A stretch of 64,000 nucleotides of DNA. Source: Membranipora membranacea (taxonomy: Eukaryota; Bryozoa; Gymnolaemata; Cheilostomatida; Membraniporidae). Shown one piece after another: positions 24,115 to 37,517 of the stretch; position 1 is the first letter of the stretch, and each line of letters begins with the position of its first letter. The translations under genes were made by a program, and so were the position numbers. The stretch covers positions 10,230,001 to 10,294,000 of the forward strand of contig OU612072.1 of NCBI GenBank assembly GCA_914767715.1, given 5' to 3'. The notes beneath the pieces were generated by a model that saw only the letters and a list, made by a program, of their open reading frames with translations, was not told the origin of the DNA and ran no database searches.

Positions 24115-27100
24115 ATGCATGCCCTTGTGACCGCATACCTTGTTGTTATATGGAGTTGTGTATTGCTCTGGTATGTAGACTGTACATCCCTGCAAGGCAA
24201 AGGTATGTGACCTTCAGGAGCGAACAATTCTCAGGTGCCTGCTTCTTGGAATAATGTAGTTTGTGAGCAGAGCGATACAGATTTGGTAGCTGTCACTATT
24301 GAAATCCCCATCATGATTTTACCATTGTGTTGGTGTTTGCATTTTGTATACAATGATAACAACGGAGAAGTTAAACTTGTCTCACGCGCCATCATGCGGC
24401 TTACAATCAAGAAAACTGTGCCTGAGAAGAAATTATCTCTACCGTGTGTGCTCTCCCAAAGCACAACTGTAGATTTTATTAAGCTTTGCTTAGAACTAGA
24501 TGCCAATAACTGGTCATTGGGCTCTAGCTTGATAATCATTCTCAATAAGGCAATTCTTGAAGCTGGATAATAGTCTAAGTTCATAGCATGTTTTCTAAAC
24601 AGCTTCAGTTTACAGGTACAGGTACACTGGCATATAATTACATTGGATGCTATGAAGACTATAAGAACTTAACTGGTGGGAGACGGAATCAAAGAATCCT
24701 AAATGGTCATAGCTTTGGACTCAACAGATGGAATAACGACATGTCCTTGCAATACTGCTACAGTTTCTGCCAACAGAAAGGTGAATTGCCTCAATAGGCC
24801 TTGAATCATCCCCGACCATACTTTTTCACTCGGAAAAGAAACAATATCTGGAGAGGTATACACCCGAGGGTGCTGGGGGCTGGAACAATCAACAATGAAA
24901 GCTCCCCCAGTGGGGCTCGAACCCACAACTCCTGCGGCACTAATCGCCTGGCAGTGAATAGCAAGCGCGCTAACCGATTGCGCCATCTCACCATCCCCAA
25001 AAAAGAATGGGTCGATGGCGCTAATTAGATAGCCCGCTATTCACTACTCGGAGTTGTGTTCTCTCATCCCACAGCACATTCCAATCCACCATTGCCACCC
25101 TATGAAACACAGCGTACGTGTTAGGGTTATTGGCCTTACATGGCCCATTGCTGGGACCCCTTGTAGTAGGTTAAGCTGTCTTTCCAGCTTGTCAGCATGT
25201 CTTTCCATGCTGTCACATGTCTTTCCATGAGTCAGTCAGTAGACAAGTACACAGGAGAGGTATACACCCGAGGGTGCTGGGGGCTGGAACAATCAACAAT
25301 GAAAGCTCCCCCAGTGGGGCTCGAACCCACAACTCCTGCGGCACTAATCGCCTGGCAGTGAATAGCAAGCGCGCTAACCGATTGCGCCATCTCACCATCC
25401 CCAAAAAAGAATGGGTCGATGGCGCTAATTAGATAGCCCGCTATTCACTACTCGGAGTTGTGTTCTCTCATCCCACAGCACATTCCAATCCACCATTGCC
25501 ACCCTATGAAACACAGCGTACGTGTTAGGGTTATTGGCCTTACATGGCCCATTGCTGGGACCCCTTGTAGTAGGTTAAGCTGTCTTTCCAGCTTGTCAGC
25601 ATGTCTTTCCATGCTGTCACATGTCTTTCCATGAGTCAGTCAGTAGACAAGTACACAGGAGAGGTATACACCCGAGGGTGCTGGGGGCTGGAACAATCAA
25701 CAATGAAAGCTCCCCCAGTGGGGCTCGAACCCACAACTCCTGCGGCACTAATCGCCTGGCAGTGAATAGCAAGCGCGCTAACCGATTGCGCCATCTCACC
25801 ATCCCCAAAAAAGAATGGGTCGATGGCGCTAATTAGATAGCCCGCTATTCACTACTCGGAGTTGTGTTCTCTCATCCCACAGCACATTCCAATCCACCAT
25901 TGCCACCCTATGAAACACAGCGTACGTGTTAGGGTTATTGGCCTTACATGGCCCATTGCTGGGACCCCTTGTAGTAGGTTAAGCTGTCTTTCCAGCTTGT
26001 CAGCATGTCTTTCCATGCTGTCACATGTCTTTCCATGAGTCAGTCAGTAGACAAGTACACAGGAGAGGTATACACCCGAGGGTGCTGGGGGCTGGAACAA
26101 TCAACAATGAAAGCTCCCCCAGTGGGGCTCGAACCCACAACTCCTGCGGCACTAATCGCCTGGCAGTGAATAGCAAGCGCGCTAACCGATTGCGCCATCT
26201 CACCATCCCCAAAAAAGAATGGGTCGATGGCGCTAATTAGATAGCCCGCTATTCACTACTCGGAGTTGTGTTCTCTCATCCCACAGCACATTCCAATCCA
26301 CCATTGCCACCCTATGAAACACAGCGTACGTGTTAGGGTTATTGGCCTTACATGGCCCATTGCTGGGACCCCTTGTAGTAGGTTAAGCTGTCTTTCCAGC
26401 TTGTCAGCATGTCTTTCCATGCTGTCACATGTCTTTCCATGAGTCAGTCAGTAGACAAGTACACAGGAGAGGTATACACCCGAGGGTGCTGGGGGCTGGA
26501 ACAATCAACAATGAAAGCTCCCCCAGTGGGGCTCGAACCCACAACTCCTGCGGCACTAATCGCCTGGCAGTGAATAGCAAGCGCGCTAACCGATTGCGCC
26601 ATCTCACCATCCCCAAAAAAGAATGGGTCGATGGCGCTAATTAGATAGCCCGCTATTCACTACTCGGAGTTGTGTTCTCTCATCCCACAGCACATTCCAA
26701 TCCACCATTGCCACCCTATGAAACACAGCGTACGTGTTAGGGTTATTGGCCTTACATGGCCCATATCTAACTGAATCAATACTGCATGATATGTGTCCCT
26801 AACTGTGGCTTACTCTTTAATAAATTACTATTGTAATGTGAGGCTTGTGCCACTCTTTATTCCGTGTGACAGACAGGAAGGCTGCTTTTATTTTTCCCCA
26901 TTTGCTGCACAGCAATTATCCAGTAAAAACATCCTTGTGGAGAATGCTCCAAGGTAAATTGTTTCCAGCAAAAGAATTGTTTTTCTCAGAAAAATTCTTC
27001 CGAGTTTCATCTGAGCGGGTAAAGAAGGCTTAGTAAACTTTGTTTTTTTATACAAAGATTTTCATAACAAACTGTTCTTTTTTATGTATAAACACAGTAA

Positions 27101-30100
27101 GCTCTACTCAATTGAGAAATTATCTTTTGTAATGATGTGATAACTTGACTTAACTTAGTTTTCCTCCCTCTAGATAAAGGAGAACAAATACCATATAATA
27201 TGTTAATGGTAGTTTTATTATCTTACCACATATTTTCAACTCTTGTACTCTTACTTAATTCTGTCCCTTAACAGTTATTTCACTCGGTCTCTCAGTTTCA
27301 TCTCTCACCCTACTGCAAGTTGCGATTGTTTGTATATTATTATTATTATAATGGCAAGGATTATATGGTGTTCTATCCATTGGTGGAAGAGAATAATTAT
27401 CATAGATTCTGTGTCAATTTCTAATCCCTTGTTGACTACCACTTAACAATACAAAACTCTATAGGAAAAAATAAGGGTTTACTAGAAAACGTGCTACTCA
27501 AAAAACATGAGGCTATTTCTAGGGAATACTGAGCACCAAATGTGTGGTGTTTTCAAATAGCTCCTGCTATAGATTGGAATCTAAGTGGTTAGCAGTAAGC
27601 TAAGAATGTATTGCAACTTGCTCAGCATGATTCCTGGGCAATGACAGAGTGTCTGTTTCTCAAAGCCAACTCTATTATGGTCAATAGTCATAAGTTTTAC
27701 TTTGTAGATAAGAACTTCAAGTTCTTTGGCACGGAGTTGGGCCATGAGTGTTACTGTGGGGTCGAAATAGCAAATGGATTTCAGCAGCGCAATTCAGGGG
27801 ATTGTAATTGGAGTTGCACTGGTAATCATCGCGAAACATGTGGAGGCGATGGTAGAATAAGCTTGTATAATGGTAAGATTATGAATCTTAAAACTCATTT
27901 ATATCAATAATACATCAGTGGTGGATTTATAACCTCTGTATTGTAATTCAATTATCTCAGAGGCTGTTTCAAGCCAAATTGAACCCTCAAAGGTGACTTG
28001 AAAGTCTTTAAAACTGGAAAAAAGGTTGTTTATTCCAGTAGCATATTATGCCAGAATAAAATCATTGAGCGTATCCAGAAACTGAATTTTGCTCCTACGC
28101 CTTTATGAATAAAATAATCAGGCCATGGTTACTCTGCTTGCAAAGCAGCAGAGAACTGGAACCTGGCTTTGATAAAGGCCAGTCGTAAGTTGTCAGAGTT
28201 TCCACACTATGGTTAATTAAGTTTCACATCGTTTTTGTATAAGATGTCTGTTCTTTTCATAGTCACAACTGTTACCAAACTACCACCCACATCTGTCACG
28301 AAAGCAACCACAAGACCAAGATCCGCTTTGAGCACAAAACTAACAACTGAAACAACTACTATTAAATCAGGTGAATATTTTCACTCATTCATTATTTCGT
28401 TGATGTTGTTGTCACATCATGATGAACATGCAAAATGATGATGTTGATGAAGATTGAAGTGTAAAAACTATATAATGCTTACAATTATTATTAAATATTA
28501 TGTTTACAATATTTAATCTCATCTTACAAATAATGTAGAGTATGCAACGACATCATGGCCTTTGACTACGGATCAGTTTAGCAGTAGTAAAGCAAGCACT
28601 GTCGACATCTCAATCCTGAGGCCAGCATCACAGACATCCAAACATCTTCCATCAGCCATTTCTGAATCAGCTGGTCACAAGGCTGGGACAATGGTGACTA
28701 CGCAGAGCCTTGCTGGGAATTTAGTGTCTGAATCACAATACTACGGGGAGCATGGCAGTAACATACAAGATAATTCAGGTAAGTTACTTGGTAGATTGAC
28801 AGTAGATCAAGCATGCGAAAAGATAAAGTATTTAAAGTGATTATGTCCCGAAAAGTCACCCTGCCACTGATTCACGAGAAGTAAGGAATGTTCTATGATG
28901 ATGCAGATCTTACGAAGACACATGAATAATCAATGTCTTCAATGTTTCCTTGTGTCATCTCCATGCAAAAATGCAACACTGCAGATTGACTTTTTGCCCT
29001 GCTGATTGACTCTTTTTGCTGCAGACTGATTTATCGTTCAACATTTCAGGTGAACAGTCAGAACCGATGTCATCTTTGGGCTCTGGAGGAATTATTGGTG
29101 GTGGAGTTGGAGGAGGATTGCTGATCATAGCCCTCATTGCAACGATAGTGATATTCCCGAAAAAGTATGAAATTAGAAAAAATGACAACGTTATCTATCA
29201 ATGTGATTGAATTGTGCCAGACCTTAGTTTGTCTTCATGTCTATGAAATTTCTGCTTCCAGCCAATGAGGCCAATGATACCCCAACAACAACTTATTTTT
29301 TTATTTACATGTTAGAGCTGTAATGATTTGCTGTCAAATTTTGGAAAAATCTTTGATCAGTATGTCCTGCCTTATGTTGGGGGAGGGTAGTGGTATTAGA
29401 CTATACCCTCAAGAAAACAGAGGACTGACACCCATGGTACTCAAAGACTCCTGGACAATATTACTCCTGATAGGATATATCCTTGATGTTAGAAGGATGA
29501 ATATGTTCCATCAATCGGTTTGGTGAGTCAAGAGTTGTCTGTGTTTGAGATGTAGGTGATGTGTGAGAGTTGTTTGGTGGAAGTTGGTGTTGGTGTTGGT
29601 GTTGTGGTTTGTGGGATGATCAGTATATTATGTGAGTGTCAATATTTTACATTAATTGTGTAATGATATAAAATAATAGGCATCTGTATACATGGTTGCT
29701 TCAACCATTCTTATAACGTTGAGATAATTATTTTGAAGGAAAAGCAATAATAGTGGAAAACCGAGGATGCAGAGATCTGCATCTCACCAAAAGTCACATA
29801 TTTCTGAAACAAGTGGTTCGGATGACAAACGTGACACTTGCTTCCATGGACAGGGACCAGTGACACCTCATTTCACAGTCACTGAGGCTGAGTATGCCTG
29901 CATTCTAAAGCCTATGAACCCTGCAGCAGATAGAGGCCATGCCATACCTAAGAAAGGTCAACAAGAGTCACATGTAATTTCTACAATGCAGTGCGGTGCA
30001 CTTAGCCGTGTGGTCCCAATGTTTGAGAATTCCGTTTCTCATGCGATAAATGGTCAGGGTTTTTCAACATGTCCACCAAAATATGAGGGATCAGATTTTG

Positions 30101-30138
30101 TCTGTAGCTTAGCAGAGCCTATGAATTATGATTTGTAG
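24115..30138 (+). CDS. WSC-domain receptor B
   Basis: Seven exons: 24115-24202, 24616-24780, 27708-27872, 28263-28370, 28539-28778, 29050-29164, 29739-30138. Total 1281 nt, 426 aa, same phases as A. The signal peptide is MHALVTAYLVVIWSCVLLWY. The WSC domain is intact (NYIGCYEDYKNLTGG, YCYSFC, HECYCG, CNWSCTG, CGG). Intron 2 is 2.9 kb because it holds a 1.9 kb array of 404-bp SINE-containing units. Notable differences from A in the shared part: the YENS tyrosine is Phe (30022-30024, PMFENS), Leu to Pro at the inner edge of the TM segment (VIFPKK), and Gly-Arg, His-Asn and Ser-Phe changes in the tail. Exon 2 can begin at 24616 or 6 nt later at 24622, since both follow TACAG. An AATAAA lies at 30332. 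Presumably a surface receptor like A, with one docking site lost. Confidence 0.82.
24850..26762 (-). mobile_element. SINE concatemer: 404-bp unit, four full copies and one partial
   Basis: Units start at 24850, 25254, 25658, 26062 and 26466; the last ends after 297 bp. Units look identical by eye. Read on -, each has a tRNA-like core with A box TGGCGCAATCGG (first copy 24974-24985) and B box GGTTCGAGCCC (24913-24923); the D and T stems pair but the acceptor ends do not. A 107-bp linker with CTTTCCA repeats joins the units. The array is flanked by ATATCT (24844-24849 and 26763-26768), a likely target-site duplication. The uninterrupted site occurs near 31918 in the WSC-C copy. Confidence 0.85.
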
Positions 30139-31467
30139 GTTGTAGACTGTTGTCCTCCTATCGGCAAGTTTATTCATAATTGAGTCGTGTGGTTTTGCTT
30201 GGCTATTATTACGTGAAAATTTTTACTTTCTGACAGACTTTCACTTTAACTTTAACTTCGACCCCATTCTGCTGCTTGCTAGCTTGAATTTTTGTTTCTG
30301 TTATAAGATTTTTTTATTTCGGTATATTTGCAATAAATTTGTACTTAAAAATATGAGGTTTCGCGTTTTGGTCTATTACAGAGGGAATATTCCTGGCTCA
30401 TACCATATCATCGAAGAAGCCATAATGGGATTACTAGTGGTTTTTAGAATAACCCAGAACCAATACCTGAAACTTGTGTGATAATGAACTTGATACAAAT
30501 AAAACTATAAAGTGTAAAAGAGGTATATTTTTGTTTTGATATAATTAACAGAGTATAAAAAAACCATCGTTTACAAAATCTGAAGTTTAATAATGTCGGA
30601 ATATTTTTGAAAGCTAGAAGTAGCTAACTGAGGTTATTTGACCAGATTTTGAAATCATGGTACAACAGAATGTGGAATATACAGTAGTGCGGCATGTTCA
30701 ATCGCATGTGCGTTCAACTAATGGAAATAAACAATCAACATATAAGATCAGTTCAAACCCCTATTCTGCCAGAGATCATTTAGACAAAGGGCACTTGATA
30801 TACTGATTGCTTGCATATTTCTGATTGATATAGATTTAATAATTCCATATAGCTTGAGACCTTTCATTTGTTATTTGTGCGTTGCTCTTCAGCGCATGTT
30901 TGACTAGGACTTGAGGAGTACAGCAATATGATAGAACATTTTCTTATATTGTTGTCACATGCATATAAACATCTTTGAATAACAGGCAAAACAATTTCCC
31001 TTTTGCAATTGAAAATGCGAATATTCAATATGCAAAAGTGGTAAAGCTTTTGAAGACTTGAAGATTCCTGTCTTTCACAGCTATAGAGATGGAGCGGTCT
31101 GAACTGAGAATGCCAATATAACTTTTTATCCGGTAAATATGATATCAGTTGATGACACCTTGACAACAAACATTGTCTCTTGAAGATACATCAATGTCTA
31201 ATGCAGAAACTGATTATTGCATCAATAGAATTTGGTATTATTTCTGTTCTGCCAGAATTTATTTTTCACCTTCTGATAAATCTTAACCTTGTTACTTTAT
31301 GTTTGCAATTACCTGAAAAGAACAGAAGAAAACAAATGATGTTAAAAGCTTACCACAAGGTCTTTCTGAGAAGGCCAGCTTTATCAATAAGGAAGCCTTA
31401 TGCCCAGTATAGCATTGAAATTTTAACCGTTAAAATTGGATATTTGCTGCATTTTGCACCTATTGGC
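26780..31467. repeat. Recent segmental duplication, copy 2
   Basis: Partner of 19037-23720. It holds exons 3-7 of WSC-B. About 31865-33990 is a further, slightly older copy of the front part of the same unit (WSC-C). Confidence 0.85.
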
Positions 31468-32902
31468 AATAAGGAAGCCTTACAATATGAACACAACCAA
31501 TTACATTATTGATTTGCACTCTATTTAGCTTCATGAACAGATAGTTTCCAAAAAAAGTGAATGTAACTCTCTTTCCCTTCATTATGATGACAAAATTTAT
31601 AGTAAGTCTGGGACAGACCACTCTTTTTGCCATTGGCAGATCCTGCTGAAAACTCGTTCTTGAATGGTTTTGTGATTACCAAGACTTAATAATGGTTATT
31701 GTATTTATTGAAACTGATCATTGCTTGCATCTATCAATTCTATCTATCACTATCCCAAACTCCCGGTACATTCTGAGATCATAATGCAGGAAATGAGAGT
31801 TACCTGCCCTTATTGGAGCACTCTTACCACCACCAATCATTTATGACCAGAAAGGTGAATTACCCCAATAGGCCTTGAATCATCCCCGACCATACTTTTT
31901 CACTCGGAAAAGAAACAATATCTAACTGAATCAATACTGCATGATATGTTTCCCTAACTGTGGCTTACTCTTTAATAAATTACTATTGTAATGTGAGGCT
32001 TGTGCCACTCTTTATTCCGTGTGACAGACAGGAAGGCTGCTTTTATTTTTCCCCATTTGCTGCACAGCAATTATCCAGTAAAAACATCCTTGTGGAGAAT
32101 GCTCCAAGGTAAATTGTTTCCAGCAAAAGAATTGTTCTCTCAGAAAAATTCTTCCGAGTTTCATCTGAGCGGGTAAAGAAGGCTTAGTAAACTTTGTTTT
32201 TTTTATACAAAGATTTTCATAACAAACTGCTCTTTTTTATGTATAAACACTGGAAGCTCTACTCAATTGAGAAATAATCTTTTGTAATGATGTGATAACT
32301 TGACTTAACTTGTTTTCCTCCCTCTAGATAAAGGAGAACAAATACCATATAATATTATGTTAATGGTAGTTTTATTATCTGACCACATATTTTTTCTCAG
32401 AAAAATTCTTCCACATATTTTCAACTCTTGCACTCTTACTTAATTCTGTCCCTTAACAGTTATTTCACTCGGTCTCTCAGTTTCATCTCTCACCCTACTG
32501 CAAGTTGCGATTGTTTGTATATTACTATTATTATAATGGCAAGGATTATTTTGGATTATATGGTGTTCTATCCATTGGTGGAAGAGAATAATTATCCTAG
32601 ATTCGGTGTTAATTTCTAATCCCTTGTTGACTACCACTTAACAATACAAAACTCTATAGAAAAAAATAAGGGTTTACTAGAAAACGTGCTACTCAAAAAA
32701 CATGAGGCTATTTCTAGGGAATACTGAGCACCAAATGAGTAGTGTTTTCAAATAGCTCCTGCTATAGATTGGAATCTAAGTGGTTAGCAGCAAGCTAAGA
32801 ATGTATTGCAACTTCCTCAGCATGATTCCTGGGCAATGACAGAGTGTCCGTTTCTCAAAGCCGACTCTATTATGATCAATAGTCATAAGTTTTACCTTGT
32901 AG
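30139..32902. other. Region between WSC-B and the WSC-C remnant
   Basis: Begins with the 3' flank of WSC-B and continues as a copy of 22402-23720. From about 31540 to 31840 it follows the sequence upstream of WSC-A (17670-17960). It then jumps at about 31848 to sequence that in A and B lies after exon 2 (AAAGGTGAATT). Exons 1 and 2 of WSC-C are therefore deleted. No other gene is seen. Confidence 0.6.
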
Positions 32903-34957
32903 ATGAGAACTTCAAGTTCTTTGGCACGGAGTTGGGCCATGAGTGTTTCTGTGGGGTCGAAATAGCAAATGGATTTCAGCAGCTCAAACCAGGAGCTTGC
33001 AATTGGAGATGCAGTGGCAATCATCACGAAACATGTGGAGGCGATGTTAGAATAAGCTTGTATAAAGGTAAGATTATGGATCTCAAAACTCATGTATGGC
33101 AATAATACATCTGTGGTGGATTCACAACCTGTGTATTGTCATTCAATTTTTGCAGAGGCTGTTTCAAGACAAATTGAACCCTCAAAGGTGATTTGAAAGT
33201 CTTTAAAACTGATTTTTTATTCCCGTAGCATATGTCAGACTAAAATCATTGGGTGTAGCCAGAAACTGAAGATTGCTCCTACGCCTTTATGAATAAAATA
33301 ATCAGGCCATGGTTACTCTGCTTGCAAAGCAGCAGAGAACTGGAACCTGGCTTTGATGAAGGCCAGTCGTAAGTTGTCAGATTTCCCACACTATGGTTCA
33401 TTAAGTTTCACATCGTGTTTGTATAAGATGTCTGTTCTTTTCATAGTTACAACCGTTACCAAACTATCACCCACATCCGTCACAAAAGCAACAATAATAA
33501 GACCAAGATCCGCTATGAGCACAAAACTAACAACTGAAACAACTACTATTAAATCAGGTGAACATTTTCACTTATTTATTATTTAGTTGATGTTTTTGTC
33601 ACATCATGATGAACATGAAAAATGATGATGTTGATGAAGTTGTTGAAGTGTAAAAACTATATAATGCTTACAATTATTATTAAATATTATGCTTACAATA
33701 TTTAATTTCATCTTACAAATAATGTAGAGTATACCACAACATCATGGCCCTTGACTACGGGTCAGTTGAGCAGCAGTAAAGCATGCACTCTCAACATCTC
33801 AGAAAGGAAAACTCCAATAATCCCGAGGCCAGTATCACTGACATCCAAACATCCTAAATCTACCATTTCTGAATCAGCCAGTCCCAAGTCTATGACAATG
33901 ATGACTACACAGAACCTTGAGGAGGGTTTGGTTTCACAGATAGACTACAACCAGAAGCATAGCAACATCAAACAAGATCATTCAGACAAGTTCCTTGAGA
34001 CATAAAAATAGAATTCAAATTAATAAGGTATTCGAATTGATTCTGATCCAACAACTACAGGTATTAGATAGAATATAACAGACGTGCACATGTACATAAC
34101 AATCTAAAGCTTTTATGCCGATCTCACTCATCTGAAGTTTTGCCTATACTCAATCAGATCAAAGGAATAGCTAGGCTAGGTGTTTTGCAATTTCCCTAAT
34201 CAATGTTTCAGTTTACCCCGCAGTCTTGTTTTCCAGTATATGATAACCGATTTCTCCCTTTATTGAATAACGTAAAAGCATAGCAATGTTATAATATATA
34301 TGCCAAACTCAAACAATACATATGTGATACATTTTTACAGCACAGCAATCAACTATCGAAACCACCACTGAGACACCATCTACCCCTACTGAGATAATAA
34401 CCATATCTTCTGCTACTGCTGGAGCCGTTGTATTGTGTACTCTCATTGTCGGAGTTCTGGTCACCATTGTCAAATTGAGAACAAAGCCCACGACAGAAAC
34501 TCCAATTGACAGGTAAACTTGTTATGTTGAAAATGATTCCGGAAAATGTAGTCCACCTTTCACCATTCGAAGCATTGTACCCCAGTATAGGGTGTAGCCT
34601 GTAAGTATTTTGATTGTCATTATTGTTGTTTGCTTTTTGATTTTGAATCACAAAACTAGGTCAGGATAGTCAAGCTGGGCCTTTCTCTTAGCAACATAAT
34701 TTCATTAGCTTGATTAAAGTTTTATTTTACATATTCAGCGGTGGCATTCAGTTACAAGTGACAGACACCGTTCCAGTTTACCAGAATCCAGTGGCTGCAC
34801 AATATGATGGCAAAGAACAGCTTTACTGCCATCTTGACCATGTGAACAATGCTCCTGTTATGAGATTCCAGTGGCTGTTTGTGAGGATGGCGAAAAAGAG
34901 AATTACTGTCAGCTAGATACAAATAAGTCTGATTTTCATGTTTATAGCCATGCCTAG
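32903..34957 (+). pseudogene. WSC-C: broken hybrid of WSC ectodomain and NHL-type TM/tail exons
   Basis: Recognisable exons: 32903-33067 (second half of WSC, HECFCG, CNWRCSGNHHETCGG), 33447-33557 and 33728-about 34005 (stalk), 34341-34512 (TM exon) and 34739 onward (tail). The first three match WSC-A/B/D. The last two match exons 6 and 7 of the NHL receptor (GAVVLCTLIVGVLV; exon length 172 nt in both). The junction is about 34006-34045. Lesions: signal peptide and first WSC half are absent; the donor after the second stalk exon (TTCAG|GTAAG in A) reads TTCAGACAAG, so the frame runs to TAA after DKFLET; the tail has a one-base deletion before the second YEIP motif, giving an early stop at 34914 instead of 34955. 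A transcribed remnant is possible, but a full receptor is not. Confidence 0.8.
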
Positions 34958-36735
34958 TAAAGGGCGGTTTTGAAATTTCACACCTATGGTCGTTCCATAT
35001 TTGTCATACTATTTTGATTTCCATGAACGATTCTACTTGTTTTTCGATTATCACTTTTCCAAACCAAAAATATAAATTCAATTTCAACGATTTAATATTT
35101 GAATATATATTTATTTTTAATTTTTAGATTTATTTTTAGTGATTGCACCCATGTATAAAATTTCTATAATTACCATGGATTCCATTTTGATAGCATAGGT
35201 AAATGAAATATATATATGCATATTAATCCATATAGTAGAAATCAGTCAAATTTATAGTGCATCCACCTTTGAACCCTTCTCTCAATGTTTGAGGTTTCTG
35301 TCATCCACCACCGCAGCTGCTTGATTGACTGTGATAATTGGAGATAATGACTTGAAATATGAGATCTGCTGAATTCCCCTCTCTTTACCCGGTTGAGAAC
35401 AGGCGTAGCTATAGTCAGTAATGATAGATAACAATGATGATATTCAATTAATATATCATTTTTTCCAACAGAGGAAAATCCATTCTAATTATAGTGGTTT
35501 ACGAAAATCTCTCAAAACAGGTCGGAACATGTTTTCAAAGTTGAAGAGATTTCTCTTTTTTCTTGATGTCAAAATTGGGGATTTTTTTTTCACAGATGAT
35601 TGCTGGTCTGCTATCCTGTACGCTATGTACATAACTGTTCACTTAACCGAATTGACAATACAGTTCAATATGACCATGTTTCTGATAGCAGTCTGAGATT
35701 CTCCATAGTCAAAATGGTATCAAATTAAATCAGGAATTTTTAGCCATCTTTAAGCTTTTTAATTTGTCACCATGTTTGAAATTCTTCTTTTTAGCACGAC
35801 TCTTTGGTGGTCTCACTATGCTGATTATCAATCAACATTTACAAATTCATCACTCTTAGCTTACGTAAGGGAACAAAATTCGACAATGATTGGCTGGCAA
35901 GCTGAGTCAAAGTGTGTGCGCTTGTGTGAGTGCAAGGTAGTCCAAAGTATGAGACAGCCGCAAAGAGCCAAGTGTCTTTGGCCAGGATAATATAACATGC
36001 TATCAGGCTGAGATTCAAAGTCAGAAAGACTTTGACCAAGAAAAACTTATAGGCAGTGTTTTTAGCTGTACAAGGTTTTGTTTACAGTAATTTTATATCA
36101 TATCAAGTAAAATATCATGTGCGCACATATCTGAATTATCTCCTCGTGTAAAAAGAGAGGACAACTTTCTGGACATCATGTTAGTCTGTTACACTTCATG
36201 AATGATGAGACTTGGCAAGGGAGTGACAGGGTGCACATGATTTTTTGTAGAAAGCACAGTTTCAACAACATTTAGCTGTCAAAGTGATCTGTTGACTAGG
36301 TTGTTCTTGGGTGCCATAGTCAGCCAATTTGAAGGAAATGAATCGGGCCGGTGATTGGCAGTCTTTGGAGTAGCAGTCATACAGACTTTTATCCTGTGGG
36401 TTACGTACAGATTTTTAAGATGTTTCACTTGTTTGAAGAACCAATACTATCAATTAGATTTTCAAGTCGGTGCTGACATAAAGAAATACCATACACACCT
36501 GATCCTGATTCTAACAACTAAGGATATAACAGATATAATATGTTCCTCTTTTAAAACAGCTGTTGAGACATGATTTTTACAATTGCTGCAATTGCTGCAG
36601 TGGAAAATGAATATGACAAAAGGGAGGGTACCTACTTTAAAAATAGACAATTATATTATATAATAGTTTGCAGCTCAATAATTCAAGCTCATTCTATCTA
36701 CATCTATTGTCTGTCTATTCTCAGTGTTTTCTGTT

Positions 36736-37150
<415 letters not shown>

Positions 37151-37511
37151 GTGTCTGTTGCAGTGAGAGTTGTCAATCAATATTTGGCAATTTGAAGATG
37201 ATGCTTTGCTCAGGTTCAAGCGTAACCTACCACGATGTAATCACTTAGTGATTGGATATGATGACCTATGATAATACAGAATCAGAGGTGATGACACCTG
37301 CACTTCAGTGCAGCCACTGGTTTGAAACAATTTAATTTGGGTTGGGTTGGGTTGCAAAGAAAGGCAGAACTAATTAAAATCTTAATTGTTGCCTGTGATA
37401 ATTACTTCCACATTCAACATCAGTCAACAGGGAATAGGGACAGCACAATTTAGAATTTTTCAATCCTGTTGGTATTAATTCTTGTTTTCAGGGTACTTTG
37501 CAGTCCTAAAT

Positions 37512-37517
37512 ATGAAG
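37512..37517 (+). pseudogene. Orphan first exon of a second NHL receptor
   Basis: ATGAAG followed by a GTTAGT donor, in flanking sequence homologous to 4690-4850 (shared ACTAATT.AAATCTTAATTGTTGCCTG). The signal-peptide exon and all later NHL exons are absent downstream. This marks where a second NHL gene once began. Confidence 0.6.

Noticed and set aside
24896-24995. Genuine tRNA genes in each 404-bp unit
   Set aside because: D and T stems pair and both boxes are good, but the acceptor stem does not pair and the anticodon arm is not credible. SINE head is the better call.
24801-26644. Repeated 60-75 codon open frames on both strands of the 404-bp array, and the array as a CRISPR-like repeat
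   Set aside because: The frames cover the tRNA-derived SINE body and its Pol III boxes. The repeat is 404 bp with no short spacers, in an animal intron.
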